Source: a virus. From it: a DNA stretch of 64,000 bases. The stretch covers positions 1 to 64,000 of the IMG/VR virus record IMGVR_UViG_3300010885_047252. One strand, written 5' to 3'. Positions 8,544-16,571 of the stretch are shown here, piece after piece. The notes below the pieces were generated by a model. The model had not been told where the DNA came from. It saw nothing but the letters and a program-made list of their open reading frames with translations, and searched no databases. Numbering within the stretch: the stretch's first letter is position 1; each line of letters starts with the position of its first letter. Position numbers and translations under genes: made by a program.

Positions 8544-9550
8544 TCTCTCCAGAGCCACTGTGGATTTTGCTTAGTCCACTCTACTGTTAGTTCCAAAGAC
8601 TTTTCTAGTGGCATTGGGGCAACCCATCCAGCATCTGCAAGCTTTGTTCCATCTAGTGCATAACGAAGATCATGTCCTGGTCTTGTTGTGTGGAAGTCTT
8701 GGAACTCAAACTTAAGTTCTTTGCCCCAGTACTTTGCTACAAGTTCTGCCATCTCTAGGTTATTAATTTCTCTCTCACCAACAATATGATACTTGTCTGG
8801 TCGATCTGCATTTGGATAATCTATTGCAGGAAGATTCTTTAAGATAAATACTAAAGCATCAGCTTGGTTTCTTGCGTGCAAGTAGAATCTTGATCCAATA
8901 TTCTCAGGAGTGCCGTGAATTGTCATTGGGATATCCTTCTCAAGACAATACATAATCTTTGGAATAAACTTCTCAGGGTCCTGACGCTCACCAATAATAT
9001 TCATTGTGTTAGTAATTACTACTGGAACACCAAAGGTACGCCAGTAAGATATGCATGCAGCTTCTTGCGCAGCCTTAGATCCAGAGTATGGGTTAGATGG
9101 AAGGATAGTATCCCATTCCTTGTGAGCATACCCCTTTGGAGCAGGGCCATACACTTCATCTGTTGATACGTGTAAGAATACTTCTGGCTTGATCTTGCGT
9201 GCAAGTTCCAGCATGTTAACAACAAGTGCTACGTTATTCATAATGAATGGTGCTGGGTCTGTGATTGATCTATCTACGTGTGAATCTGACGCCATAGAAA
9301 TAATATAATCAATGTGCCCAATGTCCTTTATCATTACATCAGAGAAAGGTACAGTAAGATCATGTGTAACAAGCTGAACACGGTGTCTGTTTGCTTCCCA
9401 AGAATTAATAGAAGTAATTCTATCTGTTACTCCACGATGACGGAAAGAGTCAGTGATAACTACATCCCAGTCAGTCGTCTTGAAGATGTGTTCTAAAGTA
9501 TGGTGACCGACGAATCCGCCAGCACCTGTGAGCAATACTCTCTTAGCCAT
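8540..9550 (-). CDS. NAD-dependent sugar-nucleotide dehydratase/epimerase
   Basis: A 336-aa extended short-chain dehydrogenase. Rossmann motif LLTGAGGFVGHHT (residues about 6-18), HVSTDEVYG, and catalytic Y-S-G-S-K near residue 150. Closest in layout to dTDP-glucose 4,6-dehydratase (RmlB) and UDP-sugar epimerases, acting on nucleotide-sugars in the cytoplasm. The STDEVYG segment favours the dehydratase. Likely alters surface sugars or supplies a sugar for virion or DNA modification (inference). Convergent with the frameshifted virion gene, overlapping by 4 bases. Confidence 0.85.
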   Translation of the reverse strand: MAKRVLLTGAGGFVGHHTLEHIFKTTDWDVVITDSFRHRGVTDRITSINSWEANRHRVQLVTHDLTVPFSDVMIKDIGHIDYIISMASDSHVDRSITDPAPFIMNNVALVVNMLELARKIKPEVFLHVSTDEVYGPAPKGYAHKEWDTILPSNPYSGSKAAQEAACISYWRTFGVPVVITNTMNIIGERQDPEKFIPKIMYCLEKDIPMTIHGTPENIGSRFYLHARNQADALVFILKNLPAIDYPNADRPDKYHIVGEREINNLEMAELVAKYWGKELKFEFQDFHTTRPGHDLRYALDGTKLADAGWVAPMPLEKSLELTVEWTKQNPQWLWRD

Positions 9551-9977
9551 TATTTAATTCCTTGTATTTCTTTCTGCTTCTGTATTCGATTGATCTATTC
9601 TTTTTAGCTTCTTTGCATTCTTCGCATCTGCACTTAAAATGATCATAACCATTTGATGTACCATGCACTATACCAGGGTAGTCTACTTCTGATATAGTTT
9701 TCTTTAGGTGACAAGCCTTACACAAAACTTGACAGTTAGCTAACTCTTTGTCTCTAACTTCTTTTCTTCTGCTCCATATGGAAGCAGTGTGCATAGTCTT
9801 GTACTCACGCTTGATGTGATCTACTTCTAGCTTTTCCGAAGAACCACAATGCTTACATGGACCATTAGCCAGAACCCAGTCAAGTCTTCTGTCTCTCATC
9901 CACTTTCTTTGATAGTCTTTTTGGTATGCTTTTCGTCTTTGTTCTTTTTCTTGATCAGTGCTCATTATCTTCTTCAT
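9543..9977 (-). CDS. HNH endonuclease
   Basis: A 144-aa basic protein. The N-terminus is highly charged (QRRKAYQKDYQRKWMRDRR), followed by CKHCG, LEVDHIKR and LCKACHLKKT: a zinc-knuckle HNH nuclease with D-H as catalytic core. A second CRCEECK pair lies near the C-terminus. A start at 9965 (MSTD) is also possible. Resembles free-standing homing-type HNH genes of phages. Lies immediately downstream of the odd tRNA. Confidence 0.75.
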   Translation of the reverse strand: MKKIMSTDQEKEQRRKAYQKDYQRKWMRDRRLDWVLANGPCKHCGSSEKLEVDHIKREYKTMHTASIWSRRKEVRDKELANCQVLCKACHLKKTISEVDYPGIVHGTSNGYDHFKCRCEECKEAKKNRSIEYRSRKKYKELNNG

Positions 9978-9988
9978 ATTCTTTAACT

Positions 9989-10064
<76 letters not shown>

Positions 10065-10171
10065 ATATTTGGTACTAGTATATCATGGATATAATTAATA
10101 TGATTTTGTTTTTGATTGGATTAATGCAAAGGTGGAGGGTTTATTGGACTCTATTAACAAACCCTGCAAAA

Positions 10172-10399
10172 TTAATTCCTATCATCTAGGTCATACCCAC
10201 CTAGTTTTACTGTAGCAGTAAACTCTTCTACTATTTTCATTACTTCATCCATCATAGATGGAAATTGTTTATTAGTATAAACAAATATGTCATTTAATGC
10301 ATCCGTTATTCGAAGTGCAGCTTTGTGGGTTTTCTCATGTGGCAGATCTGCTTTACAGATCACCGCATAAATCTTATTATAATTTTCCGTGTAACTCAC
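10172..10399 (-). CDS. Hypothetical protein, 75 aa
   Basis: Mixed helical small protein (MSYTENYNKIYAVI...), start overlapping the end of the upstream gene by 23 bases. No recognised motif. Confidence 0.45.
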   Translation of the reverse strand: MSYTENYNKIYAVICKADLPHEKTHKAALRITDALNDIFVYTNKQFPSMMDEVMKIVEEFTATVKLGGYDLDDRN

Positions 10400-10772
10400 T
10401 TAACTCCTCCTTTGTTGGATGTAACATTGTAGCAGAAACTAATAGACTATCAGTGAATTTCAAATCATATTCTAGCCTAATTCTTTTGTTTAAATCCATG
10501 TCATCTTCAGTCAATGGCACATAGGCATGGACGGTAATGTGCCCATGATAATATAGCTGTCTCAGCTCTGGCTCAGCATCTTCAAATGAGCTCTCGTCAA
10601 TAAAGAGATGCCCATTGTTATCAATATAATATTTATCAAGGCAGCACTCTAGATCCTTGGACTGAAACTGGTCCTGATCTATAACAGCATTAATGAACGG
10701 CCTATACTGAGACAATATATATGACTCTAGTGGCAGTGGATAGTCTATTGTAAAATAATCAAACATTCCCAT
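10377..10772 (-). CDS. Phage protein of the MGMFDY family
   Basis: A 131-aa acidic protein beginning MGMFDYFTIDYPLP, a start seen in a widespread family of uncharacterised phage proteins, with HLFIDESSFED and conserved aromatic residues. Upstream of the 75-aa gene and probably co-transcribed. Function unknown. Confidence 0.6.
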   Translation of the reverse strand: MGMFDYFTIDYPLPLESYILSQYRPFINAVIDQDQFQSKDLECCLDKYYIDNNGHLFIDESSFEDAEPELRQLYYHGHITVHAYVPLTEDDMDLNKRIRLEYDLKFTDSLLVSATMLHPTKEELSELHGKL

Positions 10773-10788
10773 AGAAGTATATTCTATC

Positions 10789-10809
10789 AGATAAATCTGT
10801 GGTTTGGGG
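10789..10809. repeat. 21-bp direct repeat, left copy
   Basis: Perfect 21-bp match (core TCTGTGGTTTGGGG) to 11663-11683, 874 bp away; the two copies bracket the single rightward HAD gene. Confidence 0.75.
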
Positions 10810-10861
10810 CTTTAAAAATTAAAAATGTTACTATATAATTATCTTAAAATAAGGATTGACT

Positions 10862-11668
10862 ATGGCTGAATCAATAAGATTAACTGGACCAGGTGGATAT
10901 AGGTCTAGAATAAGTATTGGTGAAGGGTCCGATATTTCTAGGCAGACTCTGCTTTCCAGAAGAAGCAGTAAAATAAGAAGCGGCAAAAGACCAGCTTTTA
11001 TCTTAGACTTAGACGAAACAGTATGGAGTACCACCCCTGAAGCTAAGGCCATAGAAAAAGACTTGATCGAAAGAATTAAGCCACAAAAAGGCTTTCTAAC
11101 TGCCAAAGATTGGGCTCCGTGGAGAAAAGAAGCTAGCAATGTAAAACCAATATCGGAAATGGTAGATTTTGTAAGAGGTTTACAAGGTGCTGGCATACAT
11201 CCAGTTATTATGACGGCCAGAGATGAGTCTAATAGAAAAATGGTAAGAAGCACACTTGGAGACTTGGGAATATCTACAGATAATTTAATGTTTAGAGGAT
11301 TATCGCAAGCTGCGCAAGATACTCCAAGTGATATTCTTAAAATGAGGATGATGCAAGATGTCTCAGGAGAATTTAATTTTCTTGCAATGTTAGATGACAG
11401 TGGTGCTAATTTAAGAAAAGCTATTCAATTTGGAGTTCCATTAGGTATACAGCCAGAAAAAGCCGGCTTTGATTCTGTAGAAGCTTCTGTAGTTAGGGGT
11501 CTTGGAATTTCTGAAGAACAGGGAACAAGGGCTTTGTCTAGAGCAGAAAGAGCCGTTAAGCCAATTTACAGGGCAGGAGTAAGAACTGGAGTACAAACCC
11601 CGGAGATGACTTCTAGGGTGATAGAGGGCTTCGAACAGGCGCTTAAGATTATGAGGTCTGTAAGATAA
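10862..11668 (+). CDS. HAD-superfamily phosphatase-like protein
   Basis: About 268 aa from the ATG at 10862 (aagga RBS; an upstream in-frame TTG at 10856 is less likely). HAD motif I FILDLDETVW at residues about 45-55, motif II MTARDESNRK near 120, and a C-terminal LAMLDDSGAN motif near 180. These fit Mg-dependent acid phosphatases or polynucleotide phosphatases; the substrate cannot be told. It is the only rightward gene among leftward ones here, has an AT-rich promoter-like upstream (TATAAT at 10834), and is framed by 21-bp direct repeats, the second overlapping its stop. It looks like an inserted module. Confidence 0.75.
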   Translation: MAESIRLTGPGGYRSRISIGEGSDISRQTLLSRRSSKIRSGKRPAFILDLDETVWSTTPEAKAIEKDLIERIKPQKGFLTAKDWAPWRKEASNVKPISEMVDFVRGLQGAGIHPVIMTARDESNRKMVRSTLGDLGISTDNLMFRGLSQAAQDTPSDILKMRMMQDVSGEFNFLAMLDDSGANLRKAIQFGVPLGIQPEKAGFDSVEASVVRGLGISEEQGTRALSRAERAVKPIYRAGVRTGVQTPEMTSRVIEGFEQALKIMRSVR

Positions 11669-11683
11669 ATCTGTGGTTTGGGG
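11663..11683. repeat. 21-bp direct repeat, right copy
   Basis: Second copy of the repeat at 10789-10809; spans the stop codon of the HAD gene. Confidence 0.75.
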
Positions 11684-11729
11684 TCATATAGAAAAAAAGA
11701 CTGTTTTTGAACGAACTAAAAAAAGAAGA

Positions 11730-12050
11730 TTACCCTACTAATTCTAGACCAAGAACTCTATTTGCGCGTTTTGGACACTTGTGTACAGGTGCCTCTTTAA
11801 TCCCAACTCCAACCTCTATCTTTGCATGGCAAGAGCTACAGTTCCACTTAGAAGGAGCAGGGTACACTATAGCTGACTCAATAGGCTTTGTGGCCTTAGA
11901 GGGCTTCTGAGAGGGCACTGGGGCCTTTTGAACAGGTACTGGAGTAGAGTCTACTGCACACTTTGGACAGAACTTTGGTTTTCTACCTCTTGAAGAGACT
12001 CTCTCCCACTTCTTGTTGCACTTGCTACAGGTAAGCTTTTCCTTGTTCAT
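11730..12050 (-). CDS. Double zinc-ribbon protein
   Basis: About 106 aa from the ATG at 12050. N-terminal LTCSKCNKKW..FCPKCA ribbon, a Pro/Lys-rich linker (VQKAPVPSQKPSK), and a C-terminal WNCSSCHAK...HKCPKR pair. Likely a small nucleic-acid- or protein-binding adaptor; function unknown. Overlaps the end of the upstream gene. Confidence 0.5.
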   Translation of the reverse strand: MNKEKLTCSKCNKKWERVSSRGRKPKFCPKCAVDSTPVPVQKAPVPSQKPSKATKPIESAIVYPAPSKWNCSSCHAKIEVGVGIKEAPVHKCPKRANRVLGLELVG

Positions 12051-12270
12051 TTTTAACCAGATCCTCAATAATAGTTTTAAAGAATTGTTCTACTGTTTGA
12101 CCTTGCAGCCCAGCAGCTGTAAGTATAGTATCAAATTCTTGTTTCGTAAACCTGATTGTACAGATTTTTTCTCCAGAGGTACTCTTAACTATAACTTTAA
12201 CTTTTTTATATTTTTCCCAAAAACATTTCATTTTTGAAAATGGAAAAGGGCCTATAAATTTTTTTCCCAT
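12025..12270 (-). CDS. Hypothetical basic protein, 81 aa
   Basis: Starts at 12270 behind a good Shine-Dalgarno (agggggt). Lys-rich N-terminal half, then an amphipathic helical tail (TILTAAGLQGQTVEQFF). The IRFTKQEFDTIL segment has a ribbon-helix-helix-like flavour, but this is not firm. Confidence 0.5.
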   Translation of the reverse strand: MGKKFIGPFPFSKMKCFWEKYKKVKVIVKSTSGEKICTIRFTKQEFDTILTAAGLQGQTVEQFFKTIIEDLVKNEQGKAYL

Positions 12271-12297
12271 TTTTACCCCCTATAGGAATTTTAAAAA

Positions 12298-12561
12298 CTA
12301 TTTGTTCTCTACAACTGCATCTTCTAATGGAGAAACTATAATTGTCTCTCCATCTGAGGTAACTCCAAACATACACCCTACGTTGTTGCCTTCAGGATCA
12401 GACGACGCATAGATAATGCTATCATCGTCAAATACAATAGCAACAGGGTATCCACCATAATAGTGCTCCCAGCCTTCAGCCTTAAGCTCTTCTTTGGTAA
12501 GCATTCTTACGTTTTTTACAGTAAGTCCTACGGGATACGCTACTTTATCTGAATTAGTCAT
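12298..12561 (-). CDS. Hypothetical protein, 87 aa
   Basis: Compact acidic protein (WEHYYGGYPVAIVFDDDSIIYASSDPEGN). The pattern suggests a small beta-sheet domain. The start overlaps the stop of the upstream gene. Function unknown. Confidence 0.5.
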   Translation of the reverse strand: MTNSDKVAYPVGLTVKNVRMLTKEELKAEGWEHYYGGYPVAIVFDDDSIIYASSDPEGNNVGCMFGVTSDGETIIVSPLEDAVVENK

Positions 12562-12748
12562 TTTGTTCCTCTTGTTTTACTATACATTTATCGCAATACC
12601 AAATTCGGTATATTTTTACCAATGTTATGAGTTCTGCATATTCTCCAGAACCTTCTGTAAACGGTTTTTTGCAATCATTGCAGTGATCATTATGCACTTC
12701 TTCTAATGCCCTATTCATGGCATTGCGCATTTCTATATGATCTACCAT
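12554..12748 (-). CDS. Small zinc-finger protein, 64 aa
   Basis: Contains DHCNDCKKPF and WYCDKCIV, a two-CxxC zinc ribbon in 64 aa. Coupled to the upstream and downstream ORFs by short overlaps. Confidence 0.5.
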   Translation of the reverse strand: MVDHIEMRNAMNRALEEVHNDHCNDCKKPFTEGSGEYAELITLVKIYRIWYCDKCIVKQEEQND

Positions 12749-13209
12749 ACGTTATTCTTTTTCCAGATTTCTGAATAAGGATTATTGTAAGATTCCTTGC
12801 GAGCAATAATCAACTGCTTAAGTGCTGTGTGCAATACAGGCCATTTAGTAGATAGCTCTCGCATGATGTGATCATGATGATCTGGATGGTTACCTTTATC
12901 AGTCAATGCGCTATATACGGCATCAAGTGCTAACTTTTCGTTTTTATGAACATGAGCTATCTTAGGAGATTGTTGATTTTTTTCATATTTTTCTATAGCT
13001 TCTTTTGCTTGTGCGTAATTTTTACCTTGATAAACAGATGTAATCTTTACATTCTTGGGAACAGCACTTCCAGAAGATGTAGTAAAAGTACTTGAAACTG
13101 GAAAGGTAGTAACCTGTTCCTTAGGAGGCGTTAAAGCCTTAGCAAGATTATTTATTGCAAGTGCAATGGTGTTCAAAGCTCTAGCTATTGATCTCATTGA
13201 ATTCTCCAT
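12742..13209 (-). CDS. Hypothetical protein, 155 aa
   Basis: The N-terminal helix (MRSIARALNTIALAINNLAKAL) has heptad-like spacing, followed by a Ser/Thr-rich linker and a His/Lys-rich C-terminus (GNHPDHHDHIMREL). No family recognised. Overlaps both neighbours. Confidence 0.5.
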   Translation of the reverse strand: MENSMRSIARALNTIALAINNLAKALTPPKEQVTTFPVSSTFTTSSGSAVPKNVKITSVYQGKNYAQAKEAIEKYEKNQQSPKIAHVHKNEKLALDAVYSALTDKGNHPDHHDHIMRELSTKWPVLHTALKQLIIARKESYNNPYSEIWKKNNVW

Positions 13210-13471
13210 TCTGTATTCTTTGTTTAAATTTTATTCCCCAATTATACCATTGACAGTCGGGACAAGAAGGATCGCAATCATGAATAGTAGGACCCAAGAT
13301 TGTAGCTTGAGCAGCTTCCATTTCAACGTAAGGATAAAACTCTTTAGCAAGTTTTTTGTATCTATTACGCTCATGCGTTAAGTCTTCAATTTGAATAATC
13401 ATTGCTTTCCAGTCGTCACGAAATCTGTCACGATCTTCAATTAATTTTTCAATATCTATTTCTTCAGACAT
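13181..13471 (-). CDS. Hypothetical coiled-coil/CxxC protein, 96 aa
   Basis: Charged N-terminal helix likely to form a coiled coil (EKLIEDRDRFRDDWKAMIIQ), followed by CDPSCPDCQWYNWG, a possible metal site. Function unknown. Confidence 0.45.
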   Translation of the reverse strand: MSEEIDIEKLIEDRDRFRDDWKAMIIQIEDLTHERNRYKKLAKEFYPYVEMEAAQATILGPTIHDCDPSCPDCQWYNWGIKFKQRIQNGEFNEINS

Positions 13472-13646
13472 CTGCTTGATCCTTATCTATGTCATCCCAA
13501 GTAAGATTAACATACGTTGGTTTTTTGTGGCAAATTCCACATGAACCCCATGTACCGTTTGCCCAGTGAAGCTTCCAGTAACGACAGCATTGAACTACAA
13601 TTTCAGGACCCCAATTAGAAGATAGTTTTTTTCGAGACTCTGTCAT
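13464..13646 (-). CDS. Small Cys/Trp-rich protein, 60 aa
   Basis: Contains VQCCRYWKLHWANGTWGSCGICHKKP, two Cys pairs consistent with a small zinc finger. Overlaps the next ORF by 8 bases. Confidence 0.4.
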   Translation of the reverse strand: MTESRKKLSSNWGPEIVVQCCRYWKLHWANGTWGSCGICHKKPTYVNLTWDDIDKDQADV

Positions 13647-13656
13647 AATGTGTAAG

Positions 13657-13848
13657 CTATTCTTTAACGAAGTTATATTCTATGTACTCTTGTATAAACA
13701 TTTCTTCTTTTTCAGATGAAGTGTTTGCGTTCTCGCTGATTAGATTTCCTGCTTCAGCGTATTCACTAAACCACAATCTATAGTCTGCAGCATCCATGTT
13801 TTGCCATGCTTCTTCAGCTTCGTTACGAAGTCTTTCAATCTGATTCAT
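13657..13848 (-). CDS. Hypothetical acidic protein, 63 aa
   Basis: Start chosen at the ATG at 13848 (MNQIERLRNEAEEAW). Predominantly helical and acidic. No known motif. Confidence 0.4.
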   Translation of the reverse strand: MNQIERLRNEAEEAWQNMDAADYRLWFSEYAEAGNLISENANTSSEKEEMFIQEYIEYNFVKE

Positions 13849-14038
13849 AATTACCAAAGTCTTGATAGTTATCTAGATTTACCAAGATATAGTCAAGCTG
13901 TTCAGGAGTAAGAGTTTTAGAATATTCACTAGCAGAGTAAAGCCACTCCCCATCTTCACGAATTGTTACATCCATCAAGTTAGCTTTAAACATTAAGAAT
14001 AAATCATTCTCTATAGAGGTCTTGTCTGGATCAGTCAT
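13835..14038 (-). CDS. Hypothetical protein, 67 aa
   Basis: Small acidic protein starting inside the end of the upstream gene (MTDPDKTSIENDLFLMFKANL). No recognised motif. Confidence 0.4.
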   Translation of the reverse strand: MTDPDKTSIENDLFLMFKANLMDVTIREDGEWLYSASEYSKTLTPEQLDYILVNLDNYQDFGNYESD

Positions 14039-14207
14039 GTTTAGCTCCTGGGCAATTCTCTATAAGAACGTGCATATAGTTAATATGATCAACTAACATT
14101 TTTATAGCTTCTCCAGTAACAAGATAATCTGCGTCTAGACCGTGAGACAGGTCAAGATTCCAGTCTTCATCTATGATGCATGTAGGTTCAAGGTCGTTGA
14201 TATTCAT
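14031..14207 (-). CDS. Hypothetical acidic protein, 58 aa
   Basis: Short ORF starting at the ATG at 14207, which overlaps the upstream TGA (ATGA coupling), and ending overlapping the next start. The sequence begins MNINDLEPTCIIDEDWN. Tight coupling on both sides supports it as real; function unknown. Confidence 0.5.
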   Translation of the reverse strand: MNINDLEPTCIIDEDWNLDLSHGLDADYLVTGEAIKMLVDHINYMHVLIENCPGAKHD

Positions 14208-14524
14208 AGGGAAGAATTACCAAAAAGGGAAGGCTGAGGAAAAGGAATTTGTCCTTGTGGCGCATAAACATCATCTAAATCATGAGTAATAATATCACCT
14301 TTAACATTTTGAATAAGAGATTTAATTAAAATCTTTGAAGCTAATTCATTCATAGCTTGACTAAGACATTCTTGTAGAAAAGTTTTTTCAGATTCAGAAA
14401 GATCTTTTAACTTTCCTTTTTTCTGAAAATCATCTATAGCAGTTTTGATTCTAGAATCTTGTTCAGAAATTTCTTTTACGGGAGCAGTGTAGGATTTTGG
14501 CATAGGCCAAGATGCAGATATCAT
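14204..14524 (-). CDS. Hypothetical helical protein, 106 aa
   Basis: Start chosen at the ATG at 14524, preceded by aaggag; the longer reading to 14605 lies inside the upstream gene. Central charged helices (RIKTAIDDFQKKGKLKDLSESE), Pro/Gln-rich C-terminus. It directly follows the proteasome-like gene, so it might be a partner (inference only). Confidence 0.5.
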   Translation of the reverse strand: MISASWPMPKSYTAPVKEISEQDSRIKTAIDDFQKKGKLKDLSESEKTFLQECLSQAMNELASKILIKSLIQNVKGDIITHDLDDVYAPQGQIPFPQPSLFGNSSL

Positions 14525-14537
14525 GAAACTCCTTAAA

Positions 14538-15152
14538 TTATTTTTCTTCTTCTTGTATAAAAGTAACGAATGGTCCACCAGTGTATGGATCAAAAGTGGA
14601 AGCAATCTTTAAAGCTTTTAATGTCATAGTCTTTGCTTGAGTAGGTTTTATCTCTGACTTATTAGACATAATAGCACTCATTGCTCCAAGAGCATAAGAA
14701 GATCCAGTACCAAGAGCATATACCCTACTGTTGTCTGAGGTCCAAGAGTAGTCTCCGTCAACAACGTAAATACAACCATCGATTACAACAAGGATAGTAG
14801 AAGCGTGTTCTGCTATATGAGAAGAGGTGTCTGTTTCTGGAGCTGCATAGCCTTGATTCTCAAAACAAGCACGCAGTGAAGGTATAAACTTAGTAGTTAT
14901 AAACTGATCTAACTTAGAACCTTTAGTTCCCGGTGGAGGAATAGGTGGTTGAAATGCATGATGAAGAATGTTAATTGCTCTCATGTCTCCAGCAGCACCC
15001 AACAAGTACTTTCCATTCTTAGCAACCTTGCAAGATCCAGGGCCTAGTGTTGTGATCTGTGAAGCAAAACCGCCATCATCTATAGTAGAGATTCTAGAGT
15101 CTACAGAAACTGCTGCAAAACCATCTCCCTGAATCGCAATAATTGTAGTCAT
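14538..15152 (-). CDS. Proteasome beta/HslV-like Ntn hydrolase
   Basis: A 204-aa protein of the proteasome/HslV/Anbu superfamily. After Met1 comes TTIIAIQGDGFAAVSVDSR. With Thr2 as the nucleophile, D17 and R19 of the superfamily fall exactly in place. GPGSCKVAKNGKYLLGAAGD supplies the conserved Lys/Gly region, and ALGTGSSYALGAM with LKALKIAS...YTGG matches the C-terminal GSG.YA.AA and helix of HslV-like proteins. Expected to act as a self-compartmentalising threonine peptidase. No propeptide: Met removal alone would expose Thr. Its unfoldase is not obvious; an AAA+ protein lies 8.5 kb upstream on the same strand with a ubiquitin-like system. Confidence 0.75.
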   Translation of the reverse strand: MTTIIAIQGDGFAAVSVDSRISTIDDGGFASQITTLGPGSCKVAKNGKYLLGAAGDMRAINILHHAFQPPIPPPGTKGSKLDQFITTKFIPSLRACFENQGYAAPETDTSSHIAEHASTILVVIDGCIYVVDGDYSWTSDNSRVYALGTGSSYALGAMSAIMSNKSEIKPTQAKTMTLKALKIASTFDPYTGGPFVTFIQEEEK

Positions 15153-15213
15153 CTAAAGCCCTTTACAGAATGAAATTATAAAATATTATACCGTAAATGA
15201 CAGAGGAATACAA

Positions 15214-15369
15214 CTATTTATTAGGAGTATAGTAAAGAGAGCCAAATACTTTAAAAGCTATCTGAGAGACGTCTTTAGGGGTGGCAATTTTATTATAGCT
15301 ACGATAGTGAGGATTATCGTAGTTGTACTTATTGGTAGACTTTTTGTTTCTCTTATTTCTTCTAGACAT
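15214..15369 (-). CDS. Small basic peptide, 51 aa
   Basis: Start ATG at 15369 overlaps the previous stop (TAATG). Sequence MSRRNKRNKKSTNKYNYDN is extremely basic, then a hydrophobic C-terminus (IAFKVFGSLYYTP). Possibly nucleic-acid binding. Confidence 0.45.
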   Translation of the reverse strand: MSRRNKRNKKSTNKYNYDNPHYRSYNKIATPKDVSQIAFKVFGSLYYTPNK

Positions 15370-15632
15370 TAAACTTCCAAAAGATCAGGGATAAAGTAAC
15401 CAACACGGTTGCCACTATAGATATTCCTAATGTTTGCATTAAAGAATTTACCATGAGAATGTGCCTTTACTAGAGCAGAATATATTTCAAATGGAACTTC
15501 ATTATATGTCCAGATTGATCCTGTGTTAAAGGTAACCATTAAAACTTCAGCATCTTCATACCAAGAAACTTTAATGATAAAAGAACTATCTAGTGGAGAG
15601 TTAGTGTATATTGGTTTCCGAACAGTTGTCAT
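15369..15632 (-). CDS. KTSC-domain protein
   Basis: An 87-aa protein matching the KTSC family: DSSFIIKVSWYEDAEVLMVTFNTGSIWTYNEVP...VKAHSHGKFFNANI. Members are small, often phage- or helicase-linked and of unclear function. The ATG overlaps the upstream TGA (ATGA). Codon 5 is an in-frame CGG followed by A (15618-15620) that must be read as a normal triplet, so CGGA does not shift obligatorily in leftward genes. Confidence 0.7.
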   Translation of the reverse strand: MTTVRKPIYTNSPLDSSFIIKVSWYEDAEVLMVTFNTGSIWTYNEVPFEIYSALVKAHSHGKFFNANIRNIYSGNRVGYFIPDLLEV

Positions 15633-15967
15633 TTAAAATCATCCTTAACATCATAAGCAACGAGATTGTCTTCAGTAAGAACTTGACCTTGATGATTGAC
15701 ACCCCAAACAACATCTTCTGTTCCACGAAGAGTAGGAGAACAAGTCATTAAAGGTTGATTCGCATACTTTAGTTCACCAGTTTCAGGATCTATAATTTCA
15801 ATTTCAGAATGAATAAGTTTTACTTTTTTAGTCTGCAACAAAGAAAGAACAGTAGCAACAGCCATAAAAAGCTCATCCATATGATAGCAGTCAGTAACTT
15901 CTAAAGCCATATAGACTTCAACTAGTTCCTTTTTATCTACTGGTATAACTGGATGTTCTTTTGACAT
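15629..15967 (-). CDS. Hypothetical protein, 112 aa
   Basis: Mixed alpha/beta acidic protein (MSKEHPVIPVDKKELVEVYMALEVTDC) with DPETGELKYANQPL. No family recognised. Translationally coupled to the KTSC gene. Confidence 0.5.
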   Translation of the reverse strand: MSKEHPVIPVDKKELVEVYMALEVTDCYHMDELFMAVATVLSLLQTKKVKLIHSEIEIIDPETGELKYANQPLMTCSPTLRGTEDVVWGVNHQGQVLTEDNLVAYDVKDDFK

Positions 15968-16016
15968 ATCAATTCTTTCTGGTTATTGATTTTTATACGG
16001 GTTCTTGAAGATGTAG

Positions 16017-16088
16017 TACCTCCACTAGGAATCGAACCTAGAACGAGAAATTAGAAGTTTCTTGTTATATCCATTTAACTATAGAGGC
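16017..16088 (-). tRNA. tRNA-Arg (UCU)
   Basis: Cloverleaf: acceptor GCCTCTA/TGGAGGT with G-U at 1-72, D-arm GTTA/TAAC, anticodon arm AGAAA-CTTCTAA-TTTCT (anticodon TCT, reads AGA/AGG), T-arm CTAGG/CCTAG with TTCGATT. CCA is not encoded; the genome reads CTA after the discriminator A. AGA is the favoured Arg codon in this AT-rich phage. Confidence 0.88.
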
Positions 16089-16100
16089 TAGAAGTCTTAT

Positions 16101-16544
16101 TTATCTAGATAGTATATCAGGGTATTGTTTTTCGTAAAAAGTATTTTCATCAACAAAAAGTTTAAGTTGAATAATTTTTGTTTCGTCTTTTATAAAATAA
16201 AAGAAACCATTCTGCCAATACAAACCTTGAACTAAATACCCAGAGATATTCTTGTAGTGATTAACTAAAGTATAAGATCCATCATCCAGCATTCTGTATT
16301 TAAATATACCTAGTGGAGTATTTGACCAATAAGATTCTTTTTCTAAAACACTATTAGGAAAGGGGATCTTTCCATGAAACTGAGAGAAAAAATCTATTAA
16401 TGCAGTTGCTTGCTCTACGCCTACTTCATCTGAATTATAAACAAACCACTTTTTGTATCCTTGATAGAATTTTAAAAAATGATATGATTCTTCTTCAGAC
16501 ATTGAAGGTTGAAATTTATCAAAATTTTCAATAGTTATCAGCAC
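16101..16544 (-). CDS. Hypothetical protein, 147 aa
   Basis: Aromatic-rich protein (YHFLKFYQGYKKWFVYN, LYWQNGFFYFIKDET), probably a globular beta-rich fold. First gene downstream of the UDG/16572 gene pair. Function unknown. Confidence 0.5.
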   Translation of the reverse strand: MLITIENFDKFQPSMSEEESYHFLKFYQGYKKWFVYNSDEVGVEQATALIDFFSQFHGKIPFPNSVLEKESYWSNTPLGIFKYRMLDDGSYTLVNHYKNISGYLVQGLYWQNGFFYFIKDETKIIQLKLFVDENTFYEKQYPDILSR

Positions 16545-16571
16545 AAATACATCCTATCAATAAAAAGAATA

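Noticed and set aside
10065-10171. Second tRNA beside tRNA-Gly
   Set aside because: No cloverleaf could be drawn.
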